Shown here one piece after another: positions 20,509 through 27,341 of a stretch of 64,000 bases of DNA (positions are counted from its first letter, which is position 1; each line of letters starts with the position of its first letter). Source of the stretch: Vibrio caribbeanicus ATCC BAA-2122 (lineage in GTDB: Bacteria; Pseudomonadota; Gammaproteobacteria; Enterobacterales; Vibrionaceae); assembly GCF_000165125.1 (NCBI RefSeq), contig NZ_AEIU01000059.1, positions 157,956 through 221,955 of the forward strand. Direction: 5' to 3'. The translations under genes and the position numbers were made by a program. Below the pieces are notes generated by a model. The model saw nothing but the letters and a program-made list of their open reading frames with translations, was not told the DNA's origin and made no database searches.

Positions 20509-20610
20509 TTAGTTAGGTGTTGAGCGGTAGTGCTCAGGTACTTTAGTTCCATCTTTCTTCTTGTAAGCTGGAACGTGAACCTTCTTTTTTCCGCCTTTAG
20601 TTTTTGCCAT
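20509..20610 (-). CDS. Small basic protein, 33 residues
   Basis: Starts MAKTKGGKKKVHVPAY and ends with an HYRSTPN tail; 9 of 33 residues are lysine. A GAGAG ribosome site precedes the ATG. The pattern of a basic start, a KKDGT turn and a terminal H-x-RS-x-P resembles small proteins seen in phages and plasmids, but I cannot name a function. It lies between attL and the late-operon terminator, so it probably has its own promoter. Confidence 0.6.
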   Translation of the reverse strand: MAKTKGGKKKVHVPAYKKKDGTKVPEHYRSTPN

Positions 20611-20777
20611 AGCATTACTCTCTATTGATTAAAAGTTAATTATGATACTGGTTACTTAATGAACCAGAAAAACCATTATACGCAACAAGGTTAATATTTA
20701 AATAGTTGTACATAAAATCGTCGCAACTACCGCCTATGTGCGCTAAAGCATATTAACAAAACATTTAGGCTCATTTT

Positions 20778-20797
20778 ATTTCGTAACCTTACGAAAT
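20778..20797. promoter_or_regulatory. Perfect 9-bp dyad near attL
   Basis: ATTTCGTAA-CC-TTACGAAAT: two 9-bp arms with a 2-bp spacer, between the small basic gene and the late-operon terminator. It could be an operator for the 33-residue gene upstream of which it lies. No protein can be assigned. Confidence 0.5.
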
Positions 20798-20820
20798 AAA
20801 AAACCCGCTTTCGCGGGCTT
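20792..20820 (-). terminator. Prophage late-operon terminator
   Basis: CCCGC (20804-20808) and GCGGG (20813-20817), extended by flanking pairs, with TTTTTTATTT following on the minus strand. It closes the run of overlapping minus-strand structural and lysis genes. Confidence 0.85.
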
Positions 20821-20822
20821 GT

Positions 20823-20975
20823 TTAACTCTCATTTTCTAACCTGGTCACTCTCGAATCTATGTTTTCCATCATAAACCTGAGCCACTTGATATCGGTTTT
20901 TAGTACAGCCCCTACTCCAACGCCTGAACATAGCGAGCTGATAGCAAAAACAAGCAGTGATTGATACTCAGCCAT
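20823..20975 (-). CDS. Small membrane protein with coiled coil, possible lysis accessory
   Basis: 50 residues: one hydrophobic helix (YQSLLVFAISSLCSGVGVG) then a short charged amphipathic segment (WLRFMMENIDSRVTRLENE). A GGGGGTACTT leader precedes the ATG. It overlaps the holin-like gene by 8 nt and is the last gene before the terminator. Position and one-helix/coiled-coil form suggest a lysis helper, but this is inference. Confidence 0.6.
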   Translation of the reverse strand: MAEYQSLLVFAISSLCSGVGVGAVLKTDIKWLRFMMENIDSRVTRLENES

Positions 20976-21387
20976 AAGTACCCCCAAATTTACGTTGTAG
21001 CCAGCATTCGACGGCCATTCTTGCCATACGTCTAAATCCGAATGTATCGATGTAGATTAGACCGAGCGCATACCAGTAATATTCTGGGACACTTTCCAGT
21101 GCCTCAAAACCCTCTGTGACGATATACGCCCACTCAGGTATAAACGATAGACCTAACGGTAAAGTCGTTAGAATCAGGAGATATTCATCTTTCCAGCCAC
21201 GATTTTTCAAGCTGATTTCATCCAGTTGCGTTGCGGATTTATCGCCCGATTCAATGCGCTTGATTTGCGCGGTGACTTTCGCCAGTTCTAGCTGTTCACT
21301 GCGTTCTTGCGCTTTGTTTTTGGCTTCCTGCTTTCGTTTGAAATAGCCAATGCCCTCAGTAAAAAGGGAGGTAATCAGTGTAATCAT
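20968..21387 (-). CDS. Holin-like membrane protein
   Basis: 139 residues from the ATG at 21387, which overlaps the previous stop codon as ATGA; an ATG two codons upstream is also possible. A charged helical region (about 13-50, rich in K, E, Q) is followed by two hydrophobic segments (LLILTTLPLGLSFIP and YYWYALGLIYIDTF). The WKDEYLLI...LPL pattern resembles the 3-TM holin family of phages. Likely role: membrane permeabilisation at lysis. Confidence 0.6.
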   Translation of the reverse strand: MITLITSLFTEGIGYFKRKQEAKNKAQERSEQLELAKVTAQIKRIESGDKSATQLDEISLKNRGWKDEYLLILTTLPLGLSFIPEWAYIVTEGFEALESVPEYYWYALGLIYIDTFGFRRMARMAVECWLQRKFGGTYG

Positions 21388-21482
21388 AACCATCCTTGTT
21401 GTTTAAGGAATTTGACGGTGTAGGCTGCGAGCACAGTCCCCACCACAGTAAGTGCAACCTTTTTTGTGTCTTGTTTGGTCAT
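21384..21482 (-). CDS. Tiny membrane protein, 32 residues
   Basis: MTKQDTKKVALTVVGTVLAA begins the protein: a basic start and a single hydrophobic helix, then KFLKQQGWL. It is translationally coupled on both sides (ATGA-type overlaps). Expected as a membrane-associated virion or lysis protein; function unknown. Confidence 0.6.
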   Translation of the reverse strand: MTKQDTKKVALTVVGTVLAAYTVKFLKQQGWL

Positions 21483-21940
21483 GCCATTTCTACCCCTTTG
21501 CGCGCCATTTTCAGCGTGTAATATGGGCCCACTTCCATGCGTGACATAGAATGCAGCACAGTTGCCAGTTGCGCAGAGTCGGTCACATCCACAACTTGGT
21601 TTTCACCAATACCCGACCACTTACTGACATTACGCACATAGCCTGACGTGTCATTCTCATGACTTGGCGCAAAGCGATTTATCATCTGACTCAATGTTAC
21701 AAAGCCTTGGCGGTGATAACTTCTCAGCACTTTCGCACCTGCTCGAAAGCCATGCGCAGGGTTATTAAAAATCACAAAGCGACCATCTGAGCCGCGTTGA
21801 CCTTTCCAATCATTTGCAGGACTGAACTCTATGTTTGTCGGGTTGTTGTTTCGCACACCGCGTGGTAAGTCTTTTTTAGATGTCATATATGCTATTCCCC
21901 CGATTATAAAGATGGCTGCAATGATGGTTTTTGAGGCCAT
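21479..21940 (-). CDS. Membrane-anchored muralytic (lytic transglycosylase-like) virion protein
   Basis: 153 residues. An N-terminal hydrophobic anchor (IIAAIFIIGGIAYM) is followed by PRGVRNNNPTNIEF, a motif common in phage peptidoglycan-degrading structural proteins, and by ANDWKGQRGSDGRFVIF, RSYHRQGFVTLSQMI and RFAPSHENDTSGYV. Likely digests peptidoglycan during entry and possibly exit. Overlaps its neighbours at both ends. Confidence 0.7.
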   Translation of the reverse strand: MASKTIIAAIFIIGGIAYMTSKKDLPRGVRNNNPTNIEFSPANDWKGQRGSDGRFVIFNNPAHGFRAGAKVLRSYHRQGFVTLSQMINRFAPSHENDTSGYVRNVSKWSGIGENQVVDVTDSAQLATVLHSMSRMEVGPYYTLKMARKGVEMA

Positions 21941-22143
21941 ACTACATCCTTAAGCGTTGTATAGGTTTGGGTGATATCGCGCAACTTTTGGCGATACTGA
22001 CGATACGGCGCAATATCTACGCCATTATCTAGCGCAATATTGACGAGGTAGTCCGCTTCAATTAACAGCGGTTTTCGAGATTCACGAATCAAAATTAATT
22101 CACACTCAGGATTTAAGTTGTTGTAATTAAATTCCTTGTCCAT
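21904..22143 (-). CDS. Prophage hypothetical protein, 79 residues
   Basis: Soluble small protein beginning MDKEFNYNNLNPECELILIR, with the C-terminal third (about 55-79) basic and polar. It overlaps the start of the muralytic gene by 37 nt and the preceding gene by one base, so it is coupled in the late operon. I do not recognise it; no membrane helix is visible. Confidence 0.6.
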   Translation of the reverse strand: MDKEFNYNNLNPECELILIRESRKPLLIEADYLVNIALDNGVDIAPYRQYRQKLRDITQTYTTLKDVVWPQKPSLQPSL

Positions 22144-22970
22144 TATCCAAGCTCCGGTAATGCAAATAGTTTATGTGGGTGGTCGATAAAACCAGACGCA
22201 GTAACAGGCAATGCCACTAACATTGAGCCTTGTCGAGAGGTTGCTACAGGGTGCGGGTGAACATAGTTACCAAATGATGTACTTTCGCGTTGCTGACGGG
22301 TAAAACACCATTTCCCCTCTTTAGCTCCGGCCGCAAAGCCACCATATAATGAACCTGATTCAAGTTTCACAAACGCCGCATCGCAACCAGCGCCACTAAT
22401 TGGGGTAGGCCTATTGTTCACAGCATTCCCGCCACTGAATGAGGGGAATATTAACCACTCTGAACCATCAAAGGGATCTGGAAAATCCCAACTCACACGA
22501 AACACATTAAAGCTTCGAAAAAAGTATTGCTGTTCTCGGATATTGAAGTCTGGGAAGTCGAGTTTAACTCCTGACTTCATCTCGCTCAGAATCTGCATTT
22601 GATACCCTGAACGATCACGAGGACATCCACTAATTCGCTCTATAAGCTCCATAGTTACGCCACCATTCACCATGAAGCCATCAGGTATTGAGCCTGTAAT
22701 TACATCCATTGTTTGATTTTTAGTAAGCGCCAGAACCGTAACTTTATCCAAGATTGGCGCAACAGCATTTTTCAATGCTTGGTCTTGCTGTGCAATTTTT
22801 GCATTAGAAACGTTTTGAAAATTACTCAATGCTTGCTGAGTATCCGTTGAAAAAGTTTGCTTAAGCGCATCAAATTGTGTTTGCATCGTGCGGATAGCAC
22901 CGCCTTTAATGCTATCTAATAGGTTTCGAGCTTCCGTTACCATTTGCCCGATTGCAGTAAAATCACTCAT
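22143..22970 (-). CDS. Putative receptor-binding spike/fibre protein
   Basis: 275 residues in the late operon. The first 80 residues are helical and Q/A/N-rich, like an oligomerisation stalk. The rest is beta-rich with many aromatics and glycines (PFDGSEWLIFPSFSGGN, GSLYGGFAAGAKEGKWCF). This two-part form fits a trimeric or pentameric spike or fibre. PM2 has a separate pentameric spike protein P1; whether this is its counterpart cannot be shown without a structure prediction. Confidence 0.5.
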   Translation of the reverse strand: MSDFTAIGQMVTEARNLLDSIKGGAIRTMQTQFDALKQTFSTDTQQALSNFQNVSNAKIAQQDQALKNAVAPILDKVTVLALTKNQTMDVITGSIPDGFMVNGGVTMELIERISGCPRDRSGYQMQILSEMKSGVKLDFPDFNIREQQYFFRSFNVFRVSWDFPDPFDGSEWLIFPSFSGGNAVNNRPTPISGAGCDAAFVKLESGSLYGGFAAGAKEGKWCFTRQQRESTSFGNYVHPHPVATSRQGSMLVALPVTASGFIDHPHKLFALPELG

Positions 22971-23236
22971 AGAGCTTGTTTCTCCATTTCTTCCGTCACG
23001 ACCTTTAGACGTGGCAGCGCATTTGCTACAACACTATCCGCCAGTTCGTAAACGTCATTATCTGAATTGAAAGCGTGACGCTGCATAGATATTACCGCCG
23101 CGCTTAATGCTACCTGATTGCTGTAAACGCCTTGCATCATCAAAAGCGCATCTACTTGCTCAGGCTGTAGGTTTTTAAGATGTTCCGTGAGCGGGTCGTA
23201 TTTCACGACCACTCTACGGGGCAATAAGTGGCTCAT
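22967..23236 (-). CDS. Prophage hypothetical protein, 89 residues
   Basis: Small helical soluble protein (LTEHLKNLQPEQVDALLMMQ, YELADSVVANALPRL). It overlaps both neighbours by 4 nt, so translation is coupled. Function unknown; the position before the spike-like gene suggests a virion or assembly role. Confidence 0.6.
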   Translation of the reverse strand: MSHLLPRRVVVKYDPLTEHLKNLQPEQVDALLMMQGVYSNQVALSAAVISMQRHAFNSDNDVYELADSVVANALPRLKVVTEEMEKQAL

Positions 23237-23838
23237 CGGTGAACCTCCATCATTGCCAGTTTGAGAACTTCACCGGAGTTGTTGTACGCCCAGAGTTCAC
23301 CGCCCCCTGTGACCGTAATTCCCGCAGGAGCTTGTCTGTCCCCCATGACAGGAAGCCCAACAACCGCACACACGTTGTAATCCCCAATCATTGCTTCCAC
23401 TTCCGTATCACTAATGTTTTGGATAACCACCTCAAGCCGTGTCACAGAGGCAGTAAACAAACGCTTTTTTTCATTGGGTTTGATAAGCAAATGGTCACGA
23501 CTGATAAAACGCTGCGCTGTCTCTGCCCTTGTGGTCACAGGGGAGCGAATCTCACTCACTGCAATGGAGTCAGAAAATTTCACCTGTGCGGGCGGCGTTG
23601 TTTTTAGGTCGTGTTTGGTTAACTGGTAAACAACGCGGATTGATGCCGTGTGCGGGTTAGATATTTCAAGCTCTTTAAAGCTGCGAATATCTAACGTATC
23701 CCCCGCGTCTACTCGGATTTGTTCGCCGTTGTCGCTGCGCACATAAAGGTACTCTTGTGACTCACGGACAATGAGCCACTTATCAGAACCAACACCGAAA
23801 CGCTTTATTTCATTGGGCTTTAAGACAAGCTGTTTCAT
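23233..23838 (-). CDS. Duplicated-domain beta-rich virion protein, possible vertex protein
   Basis: 201 residues with an internal repeat: LVLKPNEIKRFGV (4-16) and LLIKPNEKKRLFT (117-129) each begin a beta-rich half of about 85 residues. Two similar beta-sandwich domains in tandem, next to spike and capsid genes, suggest a vertex/penton or minor capsid component. Inference from repeat and context; no family recognised. Confidence 0.55.
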   Translation of the reverse strand: MKQLVLKPNEIKRFGVGSDKWLIVRESQEYLYVRSDNGEQIRVDAGDTLDIRSFKELEISNPHTASIRVVYQLTKHDLKTTPPAQVKFSDSIAVSEIRSPVTTRAETAQRFISRDHLLIKPNEKKRLFTASVTRLEVVIQNISDTEVEAMIGDYNVCAVVGLPVMGDRQAPAGITVTGGGELWAYNNSGEVLKLAMMEVHR

Positions 23839-24416
23839 TATGCCCCCTTAAATACCATGGCGACGATGCTCACCGCTGAGACCACCGCAACAGCAATAGC
23901 AACTTTAGAAATTTCTCCCGCGCTGCCCGTTTGACTGCGTGACGCGGTATTTTCAGCCATTTTCAACGCGGCGCGGGCGTTTTCTCCCGATTGCACCGCC
24001 ATTGATTTAATAGCAGACGTTGTATCTGCGCTGTTCATGCGCATGTTATCTATCGCCTTCTCTGTCACCTTACGATTGCTGTCCACTGAGCTTTTGCCAA
24101 AGGCTAGTGCTTTTGATAGTGATTCCTGACCATTATCAAGTGCGGCCTTAGTGACTTTCTCATTAGATTTAATCGCATCAGAGCCCAAATCAACCGCCTG
24201 TTTAATGGCAGCGCTATTACTATCTAATGCACCTTTCGCGATTTCCGAGGCTTTTTCCATTGCTCCGTGGTCGGTCATTGAAATATTGCCAAGGTTCCCA
24301 TTTACGCCCGATATGACGACACCCAAGTTATCTCCAGATATAGCACTGGTGCCGCTCGTATTCGTTGTGCTCGTTGAATTACTGCTTGAACTACTGCCAC
24401 CGCCGCCCATTAGCAT
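23838..24416 (-). CDS. Low-complexity helical membrane protein of the virion
   Basis: 192 residues: a Gly/Ser/Thr-rich start (GGGGSSSSSNSTSTTNTSG), a long Ala/Ser/Asn/Lys helical region with repeating DSN-x-K units (DSNSAAIKQAV, SNEKVTKAAL, DSNRKVTEKAI), and a C-terminal membrane helix (VAIAVAVVSAVSIVAMVF). Probably an elongated protein anchored in the inner viral membrane. Confidence 0.6.
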   Translation of the reverse strand: MLMGGGGSSSSSNSTSTTNTSGTSAISGDNLGVVISGVNGNLGNISMTDHGAMEKASEIAKGALDSNSAAIKQAVDLGSDAIKSNEKVTKAALDNGQESLSKALAFGKSSVDSNRKVTEKAIDNMRMNSADTTSAIKSMAVQSGENARAALKMAENTASRSQTGSAGEISKVAIAVAVVSAVSIVAMVFKGA

Positions 24417-24841
24417 CCCTCCAGTTGAAGTGACATTACCGTGTCATGCTGTGATTGACTCATGACTGAAAATCCAAAGCCTTTGAGAATCCGAGTCATG
24501 CCACGGCGTACAGTGTGATACTTAATTGAGCGATAACCTTGAGATTTGACTGCCTCAAGAATAACGGGCGCGGCTTTGTTTAAGCCTTTGCCCGTCATGG
24601 CCAAAATTAAGTAATCATTGTCATCAGTGACATAGCCGACAAAGCGCAAAGATACGCCCTGCTCCCTACCCATCAAGTGATAGAAACTTGCGCGTTGAGT
24701 CCTTACCGCATCGCAACAAAATTCAAACTCTGCTTTTGCACAATGCACCCCGTTAAACGCTCTTTTGATAAGGCCAAAGAGCGCGGGCAAATCAGAGCGA
24801 GTGGGACGCAGTAAAGTGAAGGTCATTTTTTCATTAGCCAT
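24410..24841 (-). CDS. GNAT-like prophage protein
   Basis: 143 residues from MANEKMTF at 24841, which has a GGGGGC ribosome site; an upstream ATG at 24880 would overlap the previous gene more. The alpha/beta pattern with YLILAMTGKG and SIKYHTVRRGMTRILKGFGF resembles small phage-encoded GNAT-fold proteins. The acetyl-CoA motif is not clear, so activity is uncertain. It lies in the late operon. Confidence 0.45.
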   Translation of the reverse strand: MANEKMTFTLLRPTRSDLPALFGLIKRAFNGVHCAKAEFEFCCDAVRTQRASFYHLMGREQGVSLRFVGYVTDDNDYLILAMTGKGLNKAAPVILEAVKSQGYRSIKYHTVRRGMTRILKGFGFSVMSQSQHDTVMSLQLEGC

Positions 24842-25032
24842 ACGACTGCCCCCACTCCCAATACCACCCAAGGCAACCAAGACGAAGCACCGCCGCCAAA
24901 GGTAATCGCTCCGTTACGAATACCACCTATTGAATTAGTCCCTGTCGCTTTACTTGGCCCCGCCGAACCGCCGCCCGCGTTGATTGGCATTGACCCAGAG
25001 TTTGTTAGTCCACCTCCTATATCTGGTATCAT
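24823..25032 (-). CDS. Gly-rich single-helix membrane protein, 69 residues
   Basis: An N-terminal Gly/Ser/Asn-rich stretch (GGGLTNSGSMPINAGGGSAG) is followed by a C-terminal membrane helix (WLPWVVLGVGAVVWLM) and a KK tail. It overlaps the 50-residue gene upstream as ATGA. Probably a protein of the internal viral membrane. Confidence 0.6.
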   Translation of the reverse strand: MIPDIGGGLTNSGSMPINAGGGSAGPSKATGTNSIGGIRNGAITFGGGASSWLPWVVLGVGAVVWLMKK

Positions 25033-25181
25033 TTGCTCCCCTTAACGACTCGATAAGCCATATACGCGCCGCCCCCTAGTGCGGCGGCTTTAAAAATTTT
25101 CGTTGCACTCGAACCAGACCAAAAGCCCGTCCCGAACCCGACACCACCCGCCAAAAGCGGGAGCGCAATAATTAACGGCAT
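25029..25181 (-). CDS. Tiny membrane protein, 50 residues
   Basis: MPLIIALPLLAGGVGFGTGF starts the protein; two short hydrophobic Gly-rich segments (4-20 and 32-44) flank a polar turn, with a basic end VVKGSK. GGGGGAGCA before the ATG is a strong ribosome site. The stop overlaps the next start (ATGA). Likely inner viral membrane protein. Confidence 0.6.
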   Translation of the reverse strand: MPLIIALPLLAGGVGFGTGFWSGSSATKIFKAAALGGGAYMAYRVVKGSK

Positions 25182-25190
25182 TGCTCCCCC

Positions 25191-25460
25191 TTACTTTTTC
25201 ATGGCAACAACAAGCGTAATCAATAACGCGACACCCAACCCGCCACCGACATAAATCAAAGTCTTGTCGATAGGTTGAGATTGCGGCCTTGTGACCGCAT
25301 TTCCGTGATTATCTTTTACAGGCTGTTGAGGTTGTTGAGTGGTTCCCGCGTTTGTCGATGAGTCGTCACTGGTTGCGGTATCAATCAAGTTACCGATACC
25401 TTCCCCGACATCATCAAGTAGGCCACCGCCGAATTCGCTTAAATCATCCCAAAAAGCCAA
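25191..25460 (-). CDS. Single-helix virion membrane protein, 89 residues
   Basis: An acidic, Gly-rich start (DDLSEFGGGLLDDVGEGIG), a Q/P/N-rich linker, and a C-terminal helix (YVGGGLGVALLITLVVAM) ending KK. It directly follows the capsid gene with 11 bp between. The form fits a membrane protein lying beneath the capsid shell. No specific family recognised. Confidence 0.6.
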   Translation of the reverse strand: MAFWDDLSEFGGGLLDDVGEGIGNLIDTATSDDSSTNAGTTQQPQQPVKDNHGNAVTRPQSQPIDKTLIYVGGGLGVALLITLVVAMKK

Positions 25461-25471
25461 AGCTCACCCCC

Positions 25472-26275
25472 TTACACTAAATCAGGGCGAACGACTTCCA
25501 CTGACTCAACAATGATTGGAATTGAGCCTTGTGGCTGATTGGTTTTAACCGTGAACTTAAGCTCAGAGCCGTGAGCCGTAGGAAACAATTCATCAATGTA
25601 GAAACCGCGCATGATTGGGTCAAAATGAAAACAATCTGCTTGCCAGTAACGGCGGTTACGCTTTGCTCGCATCTCTTCCAGCTTGCGTGAAGAGTCATAC
25701 ACTTTCACAAAGTCTCGATGAATTTGTAGTGAGTGAATATCACCATTTAAGAAGTGCATACGGCGCACTAATTGAAGCGGGCCCGAAACAAGATCTAGGA
25801 ATTCATTTTCTGTCGAGCTTGCTTGCATGGTTTGCTTTTTGATTTTTGGCACAACCACACGCGCCTGTTGGCGCGCTGACACAGACGCCCAAGCTTGTAG
25901 CTGCACTTTCGGGGCGTTTTCTTGTGACGCTGGCGCTATTTCCACTTCTAGCGTGATGTTGTCGCCAGATTCCGTAACAAGCCCAGTGTAACGCACCCCA
26001 TTTTTGGTTTTGGCTGTGATGTCAGAAAGCGGGATAGTGAAAAAACCCTCTGTTGAAGCGAGACCTTTATATGCTTCAAGCTTTTTGATGAGTTCACCAT
26101 CAAGCACAATGATTTCATCTGCATTAAGTGAAATCGTGACGCGCTTAAGCTGCGCAGCAGAAAGGTTTGTTTCTAAGAACAGCTCTTCGTAAGTGGGGCC
26201 GATTGGAATAGTCAGCGTTGCTTTTTCGCCGTAATCCGCACCTGTAAAAGAGTTCAATTTAGTAGGAGTAGACAT
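25472..26275 (-). CDS. Major capsid protein, PM2 P2-like double jelly roll
   Basis: 267 residues; PM2 P2 is 269. The start LTIPIGPTYEELFLETNLSA and the following QLKRVTISLNADEI, LDG recall the P2 region IKLPIGQTYE ... QIKNVRVELDG at the same position in the chain. The whole protein is beta-rich with no membrane helix. It would form the pseudo-T=21 type shell around an internal membrane. It is the central gene of the late operon. Assignment from remembered P2 similarity plus the adjacent A32-type ATPase. Confidence 0.85.
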   Translation of the reverse strand: MSTPTKLNSFTGADYGEKATLTIPIGPTYEELFLETNLSAAQLKRVTISLNADEIIVLDGELIKKLEAYKGLASTEGFFTIPLSDITAKTKNGVRYTGLVTESGDNITLEVEIAPASQENAPKVQLQAWASVSARQQARVVVPKIKKQTMQASSTENEFLDLVSGPLQLVRRMHFLNGDIHSLQIHRDFVKVYDSSRKLEEMRAKRNRRYWQADCFHFDPIMRGFYIDELFPTAHGSELKFTVKTNQPQGSIPIIVESVEVVRPDLV

Positions 26276-26286
26276 AAATAACCCCC

Positions 26287-26403
26287 TTAACCGATTTTAT
26301 CTTCAACAGCGTCAACGTTGTTTGACGCCCAAACTACGCCAGCCGCGACGATTGCCGCCACAACGCCAATCATTGCTAATTTCTTTGGTGTAAATCCTGC
26401 CAT
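26287..26403 (-). CDS. Tiny membrane protein, 38 residues
   Basis: MAGFTPKKLAMIGVVAAIVA is the first part: a basic start, one strong membrane helix to residue 27, then an acidic tail NNVDAVEDKIG. AGGTAAAG precedes the ATG. It is the first gene after the copy-1 hairpin/operator module and is followed by the capsid gene. Confidence 0.65.
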   Translation of the reverse strand: MAGFTPKKLAMIGVVAAIVAAGVVWASNNVDAVEDKIG

Positions 26404-26415
26404 TTCTTTACCTAT

Positions 26416-26445
26416 AAAAAAACCGCCCAACATTAGGCGGCTTTA
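26416..26445 (-). terminator. Hairpin with T-tract before the capsid operon (copy 1)
   Basis: CCGCC (26423-26427) pairs with GGCGG (26436-26440); on the minus strand TTTTTTTAT follows. It sits only about 13 nt before the ATG of the 38-residue gene. It either terminates the packaging-ATPase transcript or acts as an attenuator in the capsid-operon leader. Confidence 0.75.
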
Positions 26446-26476
26446 TCAAAGCAAGGTATTCACAATCGATACCTAA
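26421..26476. repeat. 56-bp direct repeat, copy 1
   Basis: Matches 27203-27258 at 52 of 56 positions. It holds the hairpin plus GCAAGGTATTCACAATCGAT. The two copies flank the packaging ATPase gene exactly. Confidence 0.9.
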
Positions 26477-26488
26477 CGGCGATTGTGA
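26460..26488. promoter_or_regulatory. Operator-like dyad, copy 1
   Basis: TCACAAT (26460-26466) and ATTGTGA (26482-26488) separated by 15 nt; here the arms extend to 11 bp (ATTCACAATCG/CGATTGTGAAT). The same TCACAAT-N15-ATTGTGA geometry recurs at 27242-27270. Likely binding site for a prophage late-gene regulator. Confidence 0.6.
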
Positions 26489-26522
26489 ATGAATTGGCAA
26501 TAGTTTGGCTTTGGCTCACACA

Positions 26523-27182
26523 TTACCAACGAATTGTCCCTTTTTCGTACTGTTTGCCGTTTTGCAGTAAATATTCAAGCTCGCAAAGTTGGTCGATTTC
26601 ATCGGCGGGGATACCCGTCATTTTTTCTAAATAGGTCGCGCTTGCTTTGGTCTTTTGCATCATCACACATGCTCTATGGCAGTTATCGATGATGGTCTTA
26701 GACACTTCTTGGCCGCGCTGGAAAAGGTTAATCGTATGCAGGTTAAACTTTCGCCCTAAGCGCAATATTTTGCCATGATAGCCAGTAGCCTTCCCTGCGT
26801 GTTCGCTGTGCTCTGCTACTTCCTCACAGATGATTTTAAGCGGTTTATTGTGCTTACCATTACCCATCGCCCAAATCACCTGACAATACTTGTCGAAGTC
26901 CTTGGGTGTGGTTTCATGAATGGGCTGATACGCAATCTTAAAGCCTTGCTTTGTCTTACGTCCTGCTATTAGTGCAGCCGCAAACTCTTTGATATTGGGA
27001 TAGCCTCTTACGACTCGGCCTGCGAGCTTACCTGTGTAATCGCCAACGGGATCAAACAAGGCGACTTGGTCAGTCGCTTTAATAAAAAGTTTCTTAGCAA
27101 CGGAAGTCTTACCGCTGCCGCTCATACCAACGGCAAACACATGGCCGTTCTTAAGCTTGTTATTGGGGTTAATGGGTTGCAT
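26523..27182 (-). CDS. Genome-packaging ATPase, P9/A32-type
   Basis: 219-residue ATPase of the FtsK/HerA-A32 class that translocates viral DNA into the preformed capsid. Walker A GMSGSGKT (19-26); Walker B LKIICEEVAEH with the catalytic acidic pair; a downstream NLFQRGQEVSKTIIDNCH segment with candidate sensor/arginine residues. The size matches PM2-like packaging ATPases, which lack the large nuclease part of tailed-phage terminases. It is transcribed as its own unit between two hairpin/operator modules. Confidence 0.88.
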   Translation of the reverse strand: MQPINPNNKLKNGHVFAVGMSGSGKTSVAKKLFIKATDQVALFDPVGDYTGKLAGRVVRGYPNIKEFAAALIAGRKTKQGFKIAYQPIHETTPKDFDKYCQVIWAMGNGKHNKPLKIICEEVAEHSEHAGKATGYHGKILRLGRKFNLHTINLFQRGQEVSKTIIDNCHRACVMMQKTKASATYLEKMTGIPADEIDQLCELEYLLQNGKQYEKGTIRW

Positions 27183-27198
27183 TGATTGTGCCTCTAAA

Positions 27199-27230
27199 TA
27201 AAAACCGCCCGATATTGGGCGGCTTTATTA
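27199..27230 (-). terminator. Hairpin with T-tract before the packaging ATPase (copy 2)
   Basis: CCGCCC (27205-27210) and GGGCGG (27217-27222) with a 6-nt loop; TTTTTATTT follows on the minus strand. It lies about 20 nt before the ATPase start. Terminator or leader attenuator, as for copy 1. Confidence 0.75.
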
Positions 27231-27258
27231 AAGCAAGGTATTCACAATCGATACCTAA
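27203..27258. repeat. 56-bp direct repeat, copy 2
   Basis: Second copy of the 26421-26476 sequence with four substitutions, two of which keep the hairpin paired. Recombination between the copies would remove the packaging ATPase. Confidence 0.9.
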
Positions 27259-27270
27259 TGATTATTGTGA
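27242..27270. promoter_or_regulatory. Operator-like dyad, copy 2
   Basis: TCACAAT-N15-ATTGTGA, identical in arm sequence and spacing to copy 1, although the right half lies outside the 56-bp repeat. Preservation of the right arm outside the duplicated block suggests selection on the dyad. Confidence 0.6.
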
Positions 27271-27341
27271 TCTGAACACCGACAAAATTGATAAGCATCA
27301 CGTACCATATTTTCTAAATTTTAAATATCATGGTGGTCGTA

